NCBI RefSeq assembly: GCF_028826105.1 | Contig: NZ_JAQGPL010000001.1 | Span: 3,932,501-3,996,500 of the forward strand | Direction: 5' to 3' | Length of the DNA: 64,000 nt | From: Paenibacillus humicola | GTDB taxonomy: Bacteria; Bacillota; Bacilli; Paenibacillales; Paenibacillaceae | Shown: in pieces, positions 50,970 to 60,102 of the stretch | Layout: the number at the start of each line of letters is the position of its first letter | Numbering within the stretch: the stretch's first letter is position 1 | Notes under the pieces: model-generated | Database searches by the model: none | Told to the model about the DNA's origin: nothing | The model's input: only the letters and a program-made list of their open reading frames with translations | Program-made: the position numbers and the translations under genes

Positions 50970-51805
50970 ACATACCCCTCCAATACCGGATCGAGCGCGC
51001 TCTTCGTGCGCTGCGCCGCTTCTTTCGAACCGAGCAGCGGAAGCGAGTCGCTGAAGGTCTCCACGGATACATAGCTGTCATAGCCGATTTCCCGCAGCGC
51101 GGACAGCATGCCCGGCAAATCGATAATTCCTTCCCCCGGCAGCAGGCGCTGGTTGTCGATCTGCTCGTCCGCGGGCTTGTCTGGCGCGTCGTTAATATGC
51201 ACGAGCACGATTTGCTCCGGCCGCAGCGCCAAAATATCTTCGCGGGTCGCACCCGAGGTAAACCAATGGAAGCTGTCGAACAGCACGCCGACGTTCGGCA
51301 CGTCGATGGCTCCGATCAGCTCGAGCACACCAGGCAGCGTATGGATAAAATCGTGCTTCATCGTTCGCAGCGTCTTCGGCCCGACCCACTCGATGCCGAA
51401 GCGGATTCCGTTATCGTCCAGCACCTTGGCGCACTCCCGCAGGCGGCGGATGAAGCGGCTCGTATATTCGGCAACCGGCTCGTCGGTGGCGGGATACAGC
51501 CACGTGCAGCAGTTGGTCGCGCCGAGCTCGGCAGCGAAGCGGGCGATGTCGGGCAGCGCCGCGAGCTCCTCCCGGAACAGCGCCTCGTCCTTGCGGAATT
51601 CGACCGGCAGTCCGAACGAACCCAGAACGAGATTCCGTGTCGACAGCATTTCCCGGGCGGATGCGAACGATTGCGTTTTGAATGTCTCGTAAAATGGCAG
51701 TATGCTGTAGTCGATCGCCGGAAAGCCCGCCAGCGACGCCGCGTCCAGGAACTCCTCCGCAGCCGCGTCCCTTCCTGTCGTGACCGGATTCAGTGTCGGT
51801 ATCAT
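50966..51805 (-). CDS. Sugar phosphate isomerase/epimerase family TIM-barrel protein
   Basis: Xylose-isomerase-like barrel of 279 residues. Metal ligands Glu in RFGIEWVGPKT, Asp in VLFDSFHWF with its His, His in VLVHINDAPDKP and Glu in YVSVETFSDSL near the end. It lacks a signal peptide. ATG 51805 has AGAGAGGTG ahead. It lies 72 bases after the importer permease and is coupled to the zinc dehydrogenase. IolE/IolH-like or keto-sugar epimerase activity is possible. Confidence 0.82.
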   Translation of the reverse strand: MIPTLNPVTTGRDAAAEEFLDAASLAGFPAIDYSILPFYETFKTQSFASAREMLSTRNLVLGSFGLPVEFRKDEALFREELAALPDIARFAAELGATNCCTWLYPATDEPVAEYTSRFIRRLRECAKVLDDNGIRFGIEWVGPKTLRTMKHDFIHTLPGVLELIGAIDVPNVGVLFDSFHWFTSGATREDILALRPEQIVLVHINDAPDKPADEQIDNQRLLPGEGIIDLPGMLSALREIGYDSYVSVETFSDSLPLLGSKEAAQRTKSALDPVLEGYV

Positions 51806-51877
51806 GCTCGCACCTCTCTCTATGAACCTGTTAGTCTAGCAAATCGTTTTAAATGAACAAACGGGAGCCGCACGGAC

Positions 51878-52714
51878 TCATCCTTTTACCGCGCCGGCGA
51901 CCATGCCTTGAATGATCCGTTTGGACAAGCAAAGGTAGACGATGATGACGGGTAAGATCGAAACGTTAATGCCCGCCATAAGCTGCGGATAGTTGATCGT
52001 GTACTGCCCGACAAAATTGGTCAGGCCGACCGGAATCGTCTTTAGCTCCTGCGAATTGATCAGGATCAGCGCAAACGGAAATTCGTTCCAGATGTTCAGG
52101 AAGCTGATGATGATACAGGTGGACAGCACCGGCCTGCAAATCGGAAACACGATGCGAAACAAGGTGGAAACGGTATTCGCTCCATCGACGTAAGCCGCCT
52201 CTTCCATCTCAATCGGAACGCTCTTCATGAAGCTCTCGATCAGGAAGATGACAAGCGGCAGCGCAAACGTGACCTCGGGCAGCACCAGGAACAACCGGTG
52301 ATCCAGCAGATGCAGGTTGCGATACTCGATGAACAAGGGTACCAGCAAACCGTAAACGGGCACCAGCATGCCGAACAAAAACATCGTGTACACGACGTTT
52401 CGGCCCCGGAAGGAAAACCGCGACAAAAAGTAACCGCTCACAAAGCCGATCAATATCGTGAGAACGACGGAGATCGCGCTGACGAACGCGCTGTTCCACA
52501 AATAGAGGTACAGCTTGCCGTCCCAAAAAGCCGTCACGTAATTGTCGAAATGCAGGCTTTTGGGGAGCGATAAAATGTTAAAGCTGAATTCCTGCTGATT
52601 TTTCAGGGAAGAATACATCACCCACAAAATCGGAAAAATGCTGACGAGCGAAAACACGGCGATCAACACGTTGGCGGCCGACTTGACGCCGGCGACCGCG
52701 ATTTTACGATTCAA
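51878..52714 (-). CDS. CUT1 sugar ABC transporter permease (MalG type)
   Basis: Membrane subunit of 278 residues. The coupling loop is MEEAAYVDGANTVSTLFRIVFP near 172-193; FPILWVMYSSLKNQQEF and RIIQGMVAGAVKG match MalG ends. TTG 52714 has GGGAGG eight bases ahead and overlaps the MalF-type gene by 11 bases. Confidence 0.9.
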   Translation of the reverse strand: MNRKIAVAGVKSAANVLIAVFSLVSIFPILWVMYSSLKNQQEFSFNILSLPKSLHFDNYVTAFWDGKLYLYLWNSAFVSAISVVLTILIGFVSGYFLSRFSFRGRNVVYTMFLFGMLVPVYGLLVPLFIEYRNLHLLDHRLFLVLPEVTFALPLVIFLIESFMKSVPIEMEEAAYVDGANTVSTLFRIVFPICRPVLSTCIIISFLNIWNEFPFALILINSQELKTIPVGLTNFVGQYTINYPQLMAGINVSILPVIIVYLCLSKRIIQGMVAGAVKG

Positions 52715-53594
52715 GGGAACGACCTCCCATCAATCTGCGGCTCAGCAGGATCAAGCCGAGACTAAGGACGATCATGCCGATGGAAATCGCGCTTCCGTAC
52801 CCCAGTTGAAATTTTCCAAACGAAGTGTTGTACGCATACTGCGCCATAACGGTAGAGCTGTTGCCGGGTCCGCCCCCGGTCATGACGAAGATGTTGTCGA
52901 AAATCTTCATGTTGCCAGCGATGCACAGCATGATCGCCACTCTTAAAGTATCGTACATCATCGGCAGCGTAATATAGATGACCTTCTTGAAGCCGGTGGC
53001 CCCGTCAATCTCGGCTCCTTCGTAAATTTCCCCGGGGATGCTCTGGATCGATGCCATGAAAATAATCAAATACAAGCCGATCCACTGCCAAATGATCGGG
53101 ATCGTAACCGAATAGATGACGATCTTCGGGTCGTCCAGCCACGGGCGAATCCAGTCCGCCAGATGCAAGCCCTTGAGCAGGCTGTTCAAAATCCCGTAAT
53201 TTTGGCTGTAAATCAGGTTCCAGATAAAACCGACGACAACGGCCGGCAGCACGACCGGCAGAAACAGCACCGTGCGGTGCAGCTCGCGCAGCTTTACCCA
53301 TTTGGCCTGCAAAATGACGGCCAGCACGAACGCGATTCCAAGCTGACCGATAATGCTCAGCAGCGTAATAATCATGTTGTTGCGGAACGAGAACCAAAAC
53401 TTCGCATCCTGCAAAAGCTGGCTGTAATTATGAAAACCGATAAAATCCTTGGACAAGCCGCCGGACCATTTGTAAAAGCTGAAATGAATCGACAGTGCCA
53501 GCGGAACGATGACAATAAACAAATACACGAGAATGCCGGGAAGCATAAAACCGTAAATCGTCGTCCATCTCGGGTTGGGCAGCTTCTTCCCCAA
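52704..53594 (-). CDS. CUT1 sugar ABC transporter permease (MalF type)
   Basis: Membrane subunit of about 296 residues. The coupling loop is IYEGAEIDGATGFKKVIYITLP, and VMTGGGPGNSSTVMAQYAYN is the usual late MalF segment. TTG 53594 is preferred because AGGAGG lies eight bases ahead; GTG 53603 directly abuts that site and would leave no spacing. A 7-bp hairpin lies between it and the receptor gene. Confidence 0.88.
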   Translation of the reverse strand: MGKKLPNPRWTTIYGFMLPGILVYLFIVIVPLALSIHFSFYKWSGGLSKDFIGFHNYSQLLQDAKFWFSFRNNMIITLLSIIGQLGIAFVLAVILQAKWVKLRELHRTVLFLPVVLPAVVVGFIWNLIYSQNYGILNSLLKGLHLADWIRPWLDDPKIVIYSVTIPIIWQWIGLYLIIFMASIQSIPGEIYEGAEIDGATGFKKVIYITLPMMYDTLRVAIMLCIAGNMKIFDNIFVMTGGGPGNSSTVMAQYAYNTSFGKFQLGYGSAISIGMIVLSLGLILLSRRLMGGRSLES

Positions 53595-53620
53595 GCGGCT
53601 CACCTCCTAACTTCCGCCCT

Positions 53621-53646
53621 GTCTCCGAAACGGACGTTCCGGAGAC
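53621..53646. repeat. Hairpin between receptor and permease genes
   Basis: GTCTCCG (53621-53627) and CGGAGAC (53640-53646) pair around a 12-base loop without a following T-run. Such hairpins commonly raise receptor over permease expression. Confidence 0.5.
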
Positions 53647-53666
53647 AAACGGAGCTTTTTAAGCGG

Positions 53667-55013
53667 TTACGAACCTTCGTAAGTGCTTTGAATATCCTTC
53701 GCGAGCTGCTCCGGCGTAATGCGCTGGATCAGCAGGTCCTGCAGCCCGTTGTTCATCGTTTCAATCACCGCCGGCGACAGCTGGCCGTCATAAATCGGCG
53801 ACTGCTCGAGGTTCTTGAACATCTCCAAATACTCGTTGAACAGCGGCACGACCTTGCTCTTGTCATAATCGGTCGGAATCGTTGCGGCAACGGCATTGTT
53901 CTCGGCTGCCGCGTTCGCTTCTTCCACGCCGGTCAGCTTCTTCACCAGATCGATTGCCGCCTGCAGCTTGTCGCCCTTCAAATTGGCGTTGATCGCGAAC
54001 GCCCATGCCGCGCCTCCGGATACGACATTCGCTTTGCCGGCTCCGCCTTCCACGCTCGGCAGAATGGCCAGATGCGTAGCGTCCTTGATTTCCTGCGGCG
54101 CTTCGCTGGATAAGGAGGATATCGCCCAGTCTCCTTCGAAGAACATCGCCGCTTTGCCGTTGTAGAACGCCGTTCGCTGCTGGCTGTTGTCGATGCTGTT
54201 AAGGTCGCTGTTGAACGCGCCCATCTTGCTCAAGCTTTGCAGCGCCGTCAAAGCGTCGACAAACGGCTTATCGGTGAACTTTGCGCCTTGATTGTTCTTG
54301 ATGCTGTTGAACCAATCCGTACCGGTAAAGCGGTCCCCAAGCTCGCTAAGAATGCTGGATTCCGCCACCCACTTGTCTTTGTTCCCCAGCGAGATCGGCG
54401 TGTAGCCTTTCGCCTTCAGCGTATCGATCGCGTCGGTGAACTCTTTCCACGTCTTAGGGAATTCGGTGATCCCGACCTTATCGAAAATATCCTTGTTATA
54501 GAAAATGAGCGAGGTGGAGAGCATCTGCATCGGTGCTCCTGCCAATACCCCATTGACGGTAAAATCCTTCAGCGTACTCGGAATAAAGCCCTTCTTCCAT
54601 TCCGAATCCTGGTTCATGATGTCGTCGAGCGGCATAATCAGCTTGTTGTCGACAAACATTTGGGCGTCCGATCCGAGCAGCTCGAACACGTCCGGCATGT
54701 CATTTCCGGCCGCCAGCGTTTTGATTTTTGTTTTATAGGTGGCGTCCTGCAGCGATTCCTCGGAAATTTCCACGTTCGGATGCTCTTTCTTGAACTCGTC
54801 GATCATCTTCCGATGGGCAATGACGGCACCTTCCGTGGACGTCTCGAGCAGCCGGTCCTCCAAAGTCAATTTGATGGACGGCGCGGAGCCGCCGTTTGAA
54901 CCTGAGTCGGAAGCGCCGCCTGGAGCCGCGTCCTTGCCGCCGCTTGCTCCGCAGGCGGAAAGCGCTAACATCGCAGCCGTCGTTCCCAACGCAAGCATCG
55001 TAGCCTTTTTCAT
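53667..55013 (-). CDS. CUT1 sugar ABC transporter substrate-binding lipoprotein
   Basis: Sugar receptor of 448 residues. The signal ends in the lipobox ALSAC (Cys21), followed by a Gly/Ser-rich linker. Family-1 landmarks: MIDEFKKEHPNVEISEES, LAAGNDMPDVFELLGSDA, FYNGKAAMFFEGDWAIS and VSGGAAWAFAINANL. It follows the YesN-like gene by 110 bases, a gap with no clear vegetative promoter, as expected if activated by the YesMN pair. The permease genes follow after a hairpin. Confidence 0.9.
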   Translation of the reverse strand: MKKATMLALGTTAAMLALSACGASGGKDAAPGGASDSGSNGGSAPSIKLTLEDRLLETSTEGAVIAHRKMIDEFKKEHPNVEISEESLQDATYKTKIKTLAAGNDMPDVFELLGSDAQMFVDNKLIMPLDDIMNQDSEWKKGFIPSTLKDFTVNGVLAGAPMQMLSTSLIFYNKDIFDKVGITEFPKTWKEFTDAIDTLKAKGYTPISLGNKDKWVAESSILSELGDRFTGTDWFNSIKNNQGAKFTDKPFVDALTALQSLSKMGAFNSDLNSIDNSQQRTAFYNGKAAMFFEGDWAISSLSSEAPQEIKDATHLAILPSVEGGAGKANVVSGGAAWAFAINANLKGDKLQAAIDLVKKLTGVEEANAAAENNAVAATIPTDYDKSKVVPLFNEYLEMFKNLEQSPIYDGQLSPAVIETMNNGLQDLLIQRITPEQLAKDIQSTYEGS

Positions 55014-55123
55014 GTGAAAAGTCCCCCTCGTAACGTGTGGTATGGGTCATGGTCTACATTTTACAAGGAATCGGCTAAAAAAAAGGGCGGCTTTTTTACG
55101 AAAACATCCAAATAATTATCCTT

Positions 55124-56722
55124 TTATCGGTTTCGGTAATCCCTCGGCGACAGCCCCGTATATTTGCGGAACGTATTGGAAAAATATTTGTAGTCGTAGA
55201 ATCCCACCTTCTCGGCGATTTCATACGTCTTCAAGCGCGTCTCCATGAGCAGCGCCTTCGCTTTCTCCACCCGCAGCCGGCTGAGCCACTTCACGAACGT
55301 AATGCCCATTTCCTCTTTGAACAATTTGCTGAAATAAGCCGGCGTCACATTGACGTGATCGGCCACCTCCGTCAAACTGAGCGACTGTTCGTAATGCTTC
55401 TCCATGTACTGAATCGCCTCTTTAATCGTCCTCTTGAAGGAATTCCGGCGATTGTCCTCCAAATGACGAACGATCTTGGCGACCATCTGCCCCATCCACG
55501 CCTCCAGGTCGGCCACCACCTCAAAGCGCTCGATCGCAACATGCGGGATGAATTGCGGGCCGAAAACAAGGTCCTTGGAATGCCCCGCTTCCTCCAGCTC
55601 TTGAATGAAAAAGATGACCAGCCGAACGCAGGCGTGCTTCACTTCGTCGAAGCGCCGGTTCTCGGACGCGAAGCGCTGAAAATATTGGCGGATCATTTCG
55701 CGAAGCTCGCTCTCGCTCATCCGTTTCAACGCCTGCGCCATCGACCGCTCTTCCATCGTGAGCGTAGAGAACGGCTCCGCGCCGGCATTCTCCCGCTGCC
55801 GCTCTCTCACGTGCATAAAGATCTGCCCTTTTCCCCGATACACCTTCTCCTTAAGCGCCTGGTCCGCTTCCCGGTACGACCTGCCGATCTCGAGCAGGCT
55901 CGCGCACGGCAGGCCGATGCCGATTGAAAGCGACAGCTTCAGGTACCTTTTGACGTTCGACTGGATTTCCTTGCAGACGGCCAGAAGCGAATGAACCTTA
56001 TCCGTAGACACGAGGGCGATCAGCCGATTCAGCTCTCCGTAGCTGACAAAGCCGGAGAAGTAGGACAGCAGTGTCTCTTCGGCGATATTGAAGACGGCGA
56101 ACGCAAAGGCCTCGTTCTCCTTCGGCGACAGCTTCTGGGAGAAGAACGCGAAATCGTCGATGTCCATAATCAGGATGTGATATTCCGATCCCGTCAAATC
56201 GATTTGCAGCGTCCGCAGCTTTTCCTTGATTCCGGCCGCGCTCAATTCCTTTTTGAGCAGACTGTTCATAAATTTATACTTGAGGTAGGGCAGATTTTCA
56301 TTAAACATGTGAAGCCGGCCGATTTCTTTTGTCTTGCTCAGCTGCTCTTCCCGCTTCCGGTCGCGGATATCGGTGATGGCGGAGATCAGCTTCTCCGCGC
56401 TGGCCGGCTTCAACAAATAATTTTGAATGCCGATCTGAAGCGCCGCCTTGGCATATGCGAAATCCTCGTAACCGCTCAGCAGCACGATCGCGATATCGGG
56501 ATACAGCTTCTTGATCTGCTCGGACAACTCGATCCCGTTCATGATCGGCATGCGGATATCGGCCAGCACGAGGTCGACCGGAGCCGTCTGAAGCTTCTGC
56601 AGGGCGTCCCGCCCGTTTCCCGCTTCGGCGGCAATCTCGATGCCGTGCTCCTGCCAGTCGATCGATGTCGCAATCCCTTTGCGAACCAGCGGTTCGTCAT
56701 CCACGATCATCATGTTGAACAT
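55124..56722 (-). CDS. YesN-type response regulator with AraC output domain
   Basis: Response regulator of 532 residues. Receiver pocket VDDE, phospho-acceptor Asp55 in LVLADIRMPI and Lys in YLLKPASAEK. The central region is of the GGDEF-like/linker type seen in YesN, and the C-terminal 100 residues are an AraC double helix-turn-helix (SLTEVADHVNVTPAYFSKLF and KTYEIAEKVGFYDYKYFSNTFR). It overlaps the kinase gene by 26 bases and precedes the receptor gene that it should activate. Confidence 0.9.
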   Translation of the reverse strand: MFNMMIVDDEPLVRKGIATSIDWQEHGIEIAAEAGNGRDALQKLQTAPVDLVLADIRMPIMNGIELSEQIKKLYPDIAIVLLSGYEDFAYAKAALQIGIQNYLLKPASAEKLISAITDIRDRKREEQLSKTKEIGRLHMFNENLPYLKYKFMNSLLKKELSAAGIKEKLRTLQIDLTGSEYHILIMDIDDFAFFSQKLSPKENEAFAFAVFNIAEETLLSYFSGFVSYGELNRLIALVSTDKVHSLLAVCKEIQSNVKRYLKLSLSIGIGLPCASLLEIGRSYREADQALKEKVYRGKGQIFMHVRERQRENAGAEPFSTLTMEERSMAQALKRMSESELREMIRQYFQRFASENRRFDEVKHACVRLVIFFIQELEEAGHSKDLVFGPQFIPHVAIERFEVVADLEAWMGQMVAKIVRHLEDNRRNSFKRTIKEAIQYMEKHYEQSLSLTEVADHVNVTPAYFSKLFKEEMGITFVKWLSRLRVEKAKALLMETRLKTYEIAEKVGFYDYKYFSNTFRKYTGLSPRDYRNR

Positions 56723-58457
56723 CCTGCTCGTTCCCCTTTATGAATGGTTGTCTGACGATTACTTTCGTCCCTTGTCCGGGCTTACTCTCAATGTGAATTC
56801 CGTACGAATTGCCGAAGCTCAGCTTGATGCGGTCGTTGATATTGCGAAGGCCCACTCCCTGCTGCAGGTGCGCCGGGCCCTGCAGCCGGGCGACGACGTC
56901 CGGATCCATCCCGACGCCGTCGTCGGTCACCTCGTACACGACCGTATCGCCTTCTTTGTAAATCCGCACCCCGATATGGCCGAAGCCGCCCTTTTGCTCG
57001 ATGCCGTGCGTGATGGCGTTCTCGATCAACGGCTGCAGAATAAGCTTGATAACCTTGCAGTTCAGCGTATCCGGGTCGGCTTCGGCGGTGAACGTAATGG
57101 CGTTCTCGTACCGCTTTTTCTGGATCAGCATGTAATTTTCGATATACTCCAATTCCTTGCGGACCAGCGTAAAGCCGCTGCCTTTGTTCAAGCCGATGCG
57201 GAACAGCTGGGACAGCGTCTGAATGAGGGATGCGGTTTCGTACGCCTTTTCCATCCGTCCCACCCAATAAATCAAGTCCAGCGTATTGTACAGGAAGTGC
57301 GGATTGATCTGCTCCTCCAGCGCTTTGATCTCCGCTTCCTTCTGCTTAATCTTGACCACATGAACCTCGTTGATCAATTCGTCAAGCCTTCTGGACATTT
57401 TGTTGAAGCTGCTGCCCAGCAAGGCGATCTCGTCGTTGCCCTGCACGTTCATGTTGACGTTGAAATTTTCTTTCTCCAGGCTGCCCATCAGCCTGCGGAT
57501 CTGCCGGAGCGGCTTCAGCACCTTCAGCAGAAAATAGAGCAGGAACAAGAAGCAAATGACGAGGCTGAGGAAAATCGACACGTAGGTCACCTGCTTGATC
57601 TGGTCGCCCTGCTTCGTAATCGAGCGCAGCGGGACGCAGTTGATCAGCCTCCACCCGGTCTGGTCGATCGTATAAAACTCCACCATATATTTTTGACCGT
57701 CGATCTCCGTATCGTAGTAGCCTTCTCTGTCCGTAAACAGCTGCGGCCGCACATACCGGTCCTCCAGCTTCTGGCCGACCTTCTGATCGGACAGCGTGGA
57801 CAAAATCGTTTTATCCGCATCGATCATGAAGAAAAGTCCGTGCTCGCTCGCGACCTGCTTGTCGTAAATGCTGCGGATTTGCGGCTGCGACAAATTAATT
57901 TTCATAAACCCGAGCACCTGGTTAATGTTGTTAATATCCCGGATTTCCCGGAACAGCGTGATGACATTCAGGTCCGACGTCCCCACATAAACGTCGCTGA
58001 GGGACCACTCTTCCTTCCCGTTCAACGCCTTCATTCGCGCGATCTGTTCCTCGCTGAGCAAATTGCGCGCCCCTTGCGTATCCATGCCGCCGCCGCTCAA
58101 ATCCTGAACGTAGATGGAATATACATATTTTTTGGTTAAAATATAATCGCCTAATAAGGTTTGAATCGAAGGATCGTTTTGGGACATTTCGCTGCGGTTA
58201 AACGATTTCAAATATTGATTCAGCCTTTGGTTGTTGATCATGTTGATCGAAATCCCGCGCACGTCGTTAATGATAAACTCGATGTTGTAGGCGATCTGTT
58301 TAAGCGTTTCCATATTTAATTTGCTGGCTTGGTCTCTGACGATTTTCGTGGAGCGGACGTATGAGAAGCTGCCGACGATCAAGATCGGAACAAGCGTCAT
58401 CAGCAGGGAGAAGATCAATATTTTGTAACGCAAGCTGAACATCCTGCGCGTACGCAT
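56697..58457 (-). CDS. YesM-type sensor histidine kinase
   Basis: Membrane sensor of about 586 residues. Helix 1 (ILIFSLLMTLVPILIVGSF) and helix 2 (VSIFLSLVICFLFLLYFLL) enclose a Cache-like extracellular domain, then HAMP (KPLRQIRRLMGSLEKENF), the phospho-acceptor His in QINPHFLYNTL, N-box LIENAITHG and G-box VTDDGVGMD. ATG 58457 is the best start near a weak AAAGGGGA; the frame to 58577 adds non-family residues, and ATG 58442 is another option. It partners the overlapping YesN-like gene. Confidence 0.88.
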   Translation of the reverse strand: MRTRRMFSLRYKILIFSLLMTLVPILIVGSFSYVRSTKIVRDQASKLNMETLKQIAYNIEFIINDVRGISINMINNQRLNQYLKSFNRSEMSQNDPSIQTLLGDYILTKKYVYSIYVQDLSGGGMDTQGARNLLSEEQIARMKALNGKEEWSLSDVYVGTSDLNVITLFREIRDINNINQVLGFMKINLSQPQIRSIYDKQVASEHGLFFMIDADKTILSTLSDQKVGQKLEDRYVRPQLFTDREGYYDTEIDGQKYMVEFYTIDQTGWRLINCVPLRSITKQGDQIKQVTYVSIFLSLVICFLFLLYFLLKVLKPLRQIRRLMGSLEKENFNVNMNVQGNDEIALLGSSFNKMSRRLDELINEVHVVKIKQKEAEIKALEEQINPHFLYNTLDLIYWVGRMEKAYETASLIQTLSQLFRIGLNKGSGFTLVRKELEYIENYMLIQKKRYENAITFTAEADPDTLNCKVIKLILQPLIENAITHGIEQKGGFGHIGVRIYKEGDTVVYEVTDDGVGMDPDVVARLQGPAHLQQGVGLRNINDRIKLSFGNSYGIHIESKPGQGTKVIVRQPFIKGNEQDVQHDDRG

Positions 58458-58888
58458 CCGCGACGATTCCCCTTTCCTGTTGGTCGAAGCACGGAAAAAA
58501 CATCTGCTAATCCAGTCTTGTTGGGAGTCGCGCCGAACAACAAAGCGGAATGGGCAGATGCAGCACCAGTATAACAAACGAAATGGTAAACGTACCAGAG
58601 CGGCTCGTCAACCAGATTTTGTATAACCGGCGTTCCCTGTTGCTCCTGCGCAGTGTGCGGGGACGAAAAAAGTTCTTTATTGTATATTAATTTGGAATAT
58701 ATATCTTATTTACAATAATAATCCATACTGTATTCGTAATTACTTTTGTTATCTATTTTGTTCTTTTTCTGGGAAAATAAAAAGATCAGCCAAATGTTCC
58801 GGCTGATCGGATATAAGCCAACCGGATATGGCTGACCTGGTATCGCGCAAATCAAAAATCAACTGCTGCCTGCCGCTATTTATATCTC
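58458..58888. other. AT-rich intergenic region before the second YesMN pair
   Basis: No gene is supported here. Bases 58670-58770 are strongly A/T-rich and hold an inverted repeat TTATTGTA (58677-58684) / TACAATAA (58711-58718), a candidate regulator site for the sensor gene. The terminator of the neighbouring dehydratase gene is at 58772-58808. Confidence 0.45.
58772..58808 (-). terminator. Terminator of the galactonate-dehydratase-like operon
   Basis: On the minus strand GATCAGCC and GGCTGATC enclose a 9-base loop and are followed by TTTTTATTTT. It lies about 80 bases after the dehydratase stop. Confidence 0.78.
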
Positions 58889-60010
58889 CTAAATTTCCGC
58901 GACGCTTCCATCCAGATTGTAACGCGGTTCATACTGCTTTGACCTGTATGGATATTTTGCAAACGCCTCTTCATTCAGTTCGATCCCCAGGCCGGGGCCT
59001 TGCGGCAAAGGAAAACAGCCGTTTTCCGGCTTAAACGACATGCTGCAGATGTCCGTCCGTGCGTAAACCGAATGCGCCGCAAACTCCAGGATATCAAAAT
59101 TTTGAGCGGCGGCGCTGACGTGAAGGCTTGCTGCCGTGGCAACCGGCCCGTTCGGGTTGTGAGGCGCAAGCTTGATATGATACGTCTCTACCATCGAAGC
59201 GATTTTACGGATTTCGGTTATGCCTCCGCAGTGGCAAATGTCGGGCTGCGCGAAATCGAACAGCTGATTTTCAACTACTTCCCGGAACTCGAAACGGCTG
59301 AAAAGGCGCTCTCCTGCCGCGATCGGGACATTGCCCGAGTTTTCGCGGATTCTTTTGAACGCGGCGGTATTCTCGGGAGAGATCGGTTCTTCGAAAAAAT
59401 AGACGTTATGTTTTGCCGCGACCTCAAGCAGCTTGATGGCCTCGGCAGGTGTTCCTTGGCCGTGATTGTCGATGCAGATCAGTTTATCCTTGCCGATTGC
59501 CCTGCGGATCGAAGCGAGATTCTCGTCCAGAAACTCGATATCGGACGCCGGATCGTACATCCGTCCGGGCTTTCCGCCCCCCGTTTTAATGCCGGCAAAG
59601 CCCATTTCGACCGCCTTCAGGGCGGATTCCGCATTGCCTGCGTGCGTATAGGTGCGGATTTTGTCGCGTACCGCACCGCCGAGCAGCATGTATACCGGGA
59701 CATTGTAAATCTTGCCGGTTATATCCCACAGCGCCTGGTCGATCCCGCTAATGGCGGACATATAAACAAAGCCGCCTTTCCAAAAGCCGTGGCGGGCCAT
59801 CTTCTGCCAAATCTTTTCGATATTGCGGGGATCTTCTCCGATCACGCAGCGCTCCGCCAATAAATGAATGCTTTGTTCGACCGCCTTCTCCTGTCCTTCG
59901 ACGCTTGCCTCTCCCCAGCCATAAACCCCCTCGTCCGTTAAAACTTTGACAAAGAGCCAATTTTGTCTGAGCGTCGATACCAAATAGGTTTTGATCTCGG
60001 TTATTTTCAT
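58889..60010 (-). CDS. Galactonate-dehydratase-like enolase-superfamily enzyme
   Basis: Mandelate-racemase-subgroup enzyme of 373 residues, predicted to dehydrate a sugar acid to a 2-keto-3-deoxy acid. A capping domain (TDEGVYGWGEASVEGQEKA, two parts) is followed by a barrel with metal ligands Asp in ICIDNHGQGTP (the His there is a DgoD-type acid/base), Glu in YFFEEPISPEN and Glu in AAGERLFSRFEF, and a second His in KLAPHNPNGPVATAASLH. DNHGQ and HNPNGP are characteristic of the D-galactonate dehydratase branch. ATG 60010 is 92 bases from the next gene. Related sugar-acid dehydratases cannot be excluded. Confidence 0.82.
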   Translation of the reverse strand: MKITEIKTYLVSTLRQNWLFVKVLTDEGVYGWGEASVEGQEKAVEQSIHLLAERCVIGEDPRNIEKIWQKMARHGFWKGGFVYMSAISGIDQALWDITGKIYNVPVYMLLGGAVRDKIRTYTHAGNAESALKAVEMGFAGIKTGGGKPGRMYDPASDIEFLDENLASIRRAIGKDKLICIDNHGQGTPAEAIKLLEVAAKHNVYFFEEPISPENTAAFKRIRENSGNVPIAAGERLFSRFEFREVVENQLFDFAQPDICHCGGITEIRKIASMVETYHIKLAPHNPNGPVATAASLHVSAAAQNFDILEFAAHSVYARTDICSMSFKPENGCFPLPQGPGLGIELNEEAFAKYPYRSKQYEPRYNLDGSVAEI

Positions 60011-60102
60011 CGCAACACCCTCCTGCCACCCGAATTGAATCCGTCATATCCTGCTGAAACGAATTTACATGCAAGAAACAGGCCGCAAGCTGCCTGCGTG
60101 GA

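Noticed and set aside
56640..58139. 499-codon plus-strand frame opposite the sensor kinase
   Set aside because: Shadow of the kinase, whose HAMP, His-box and ATPase motifs are intact on the minus strand.
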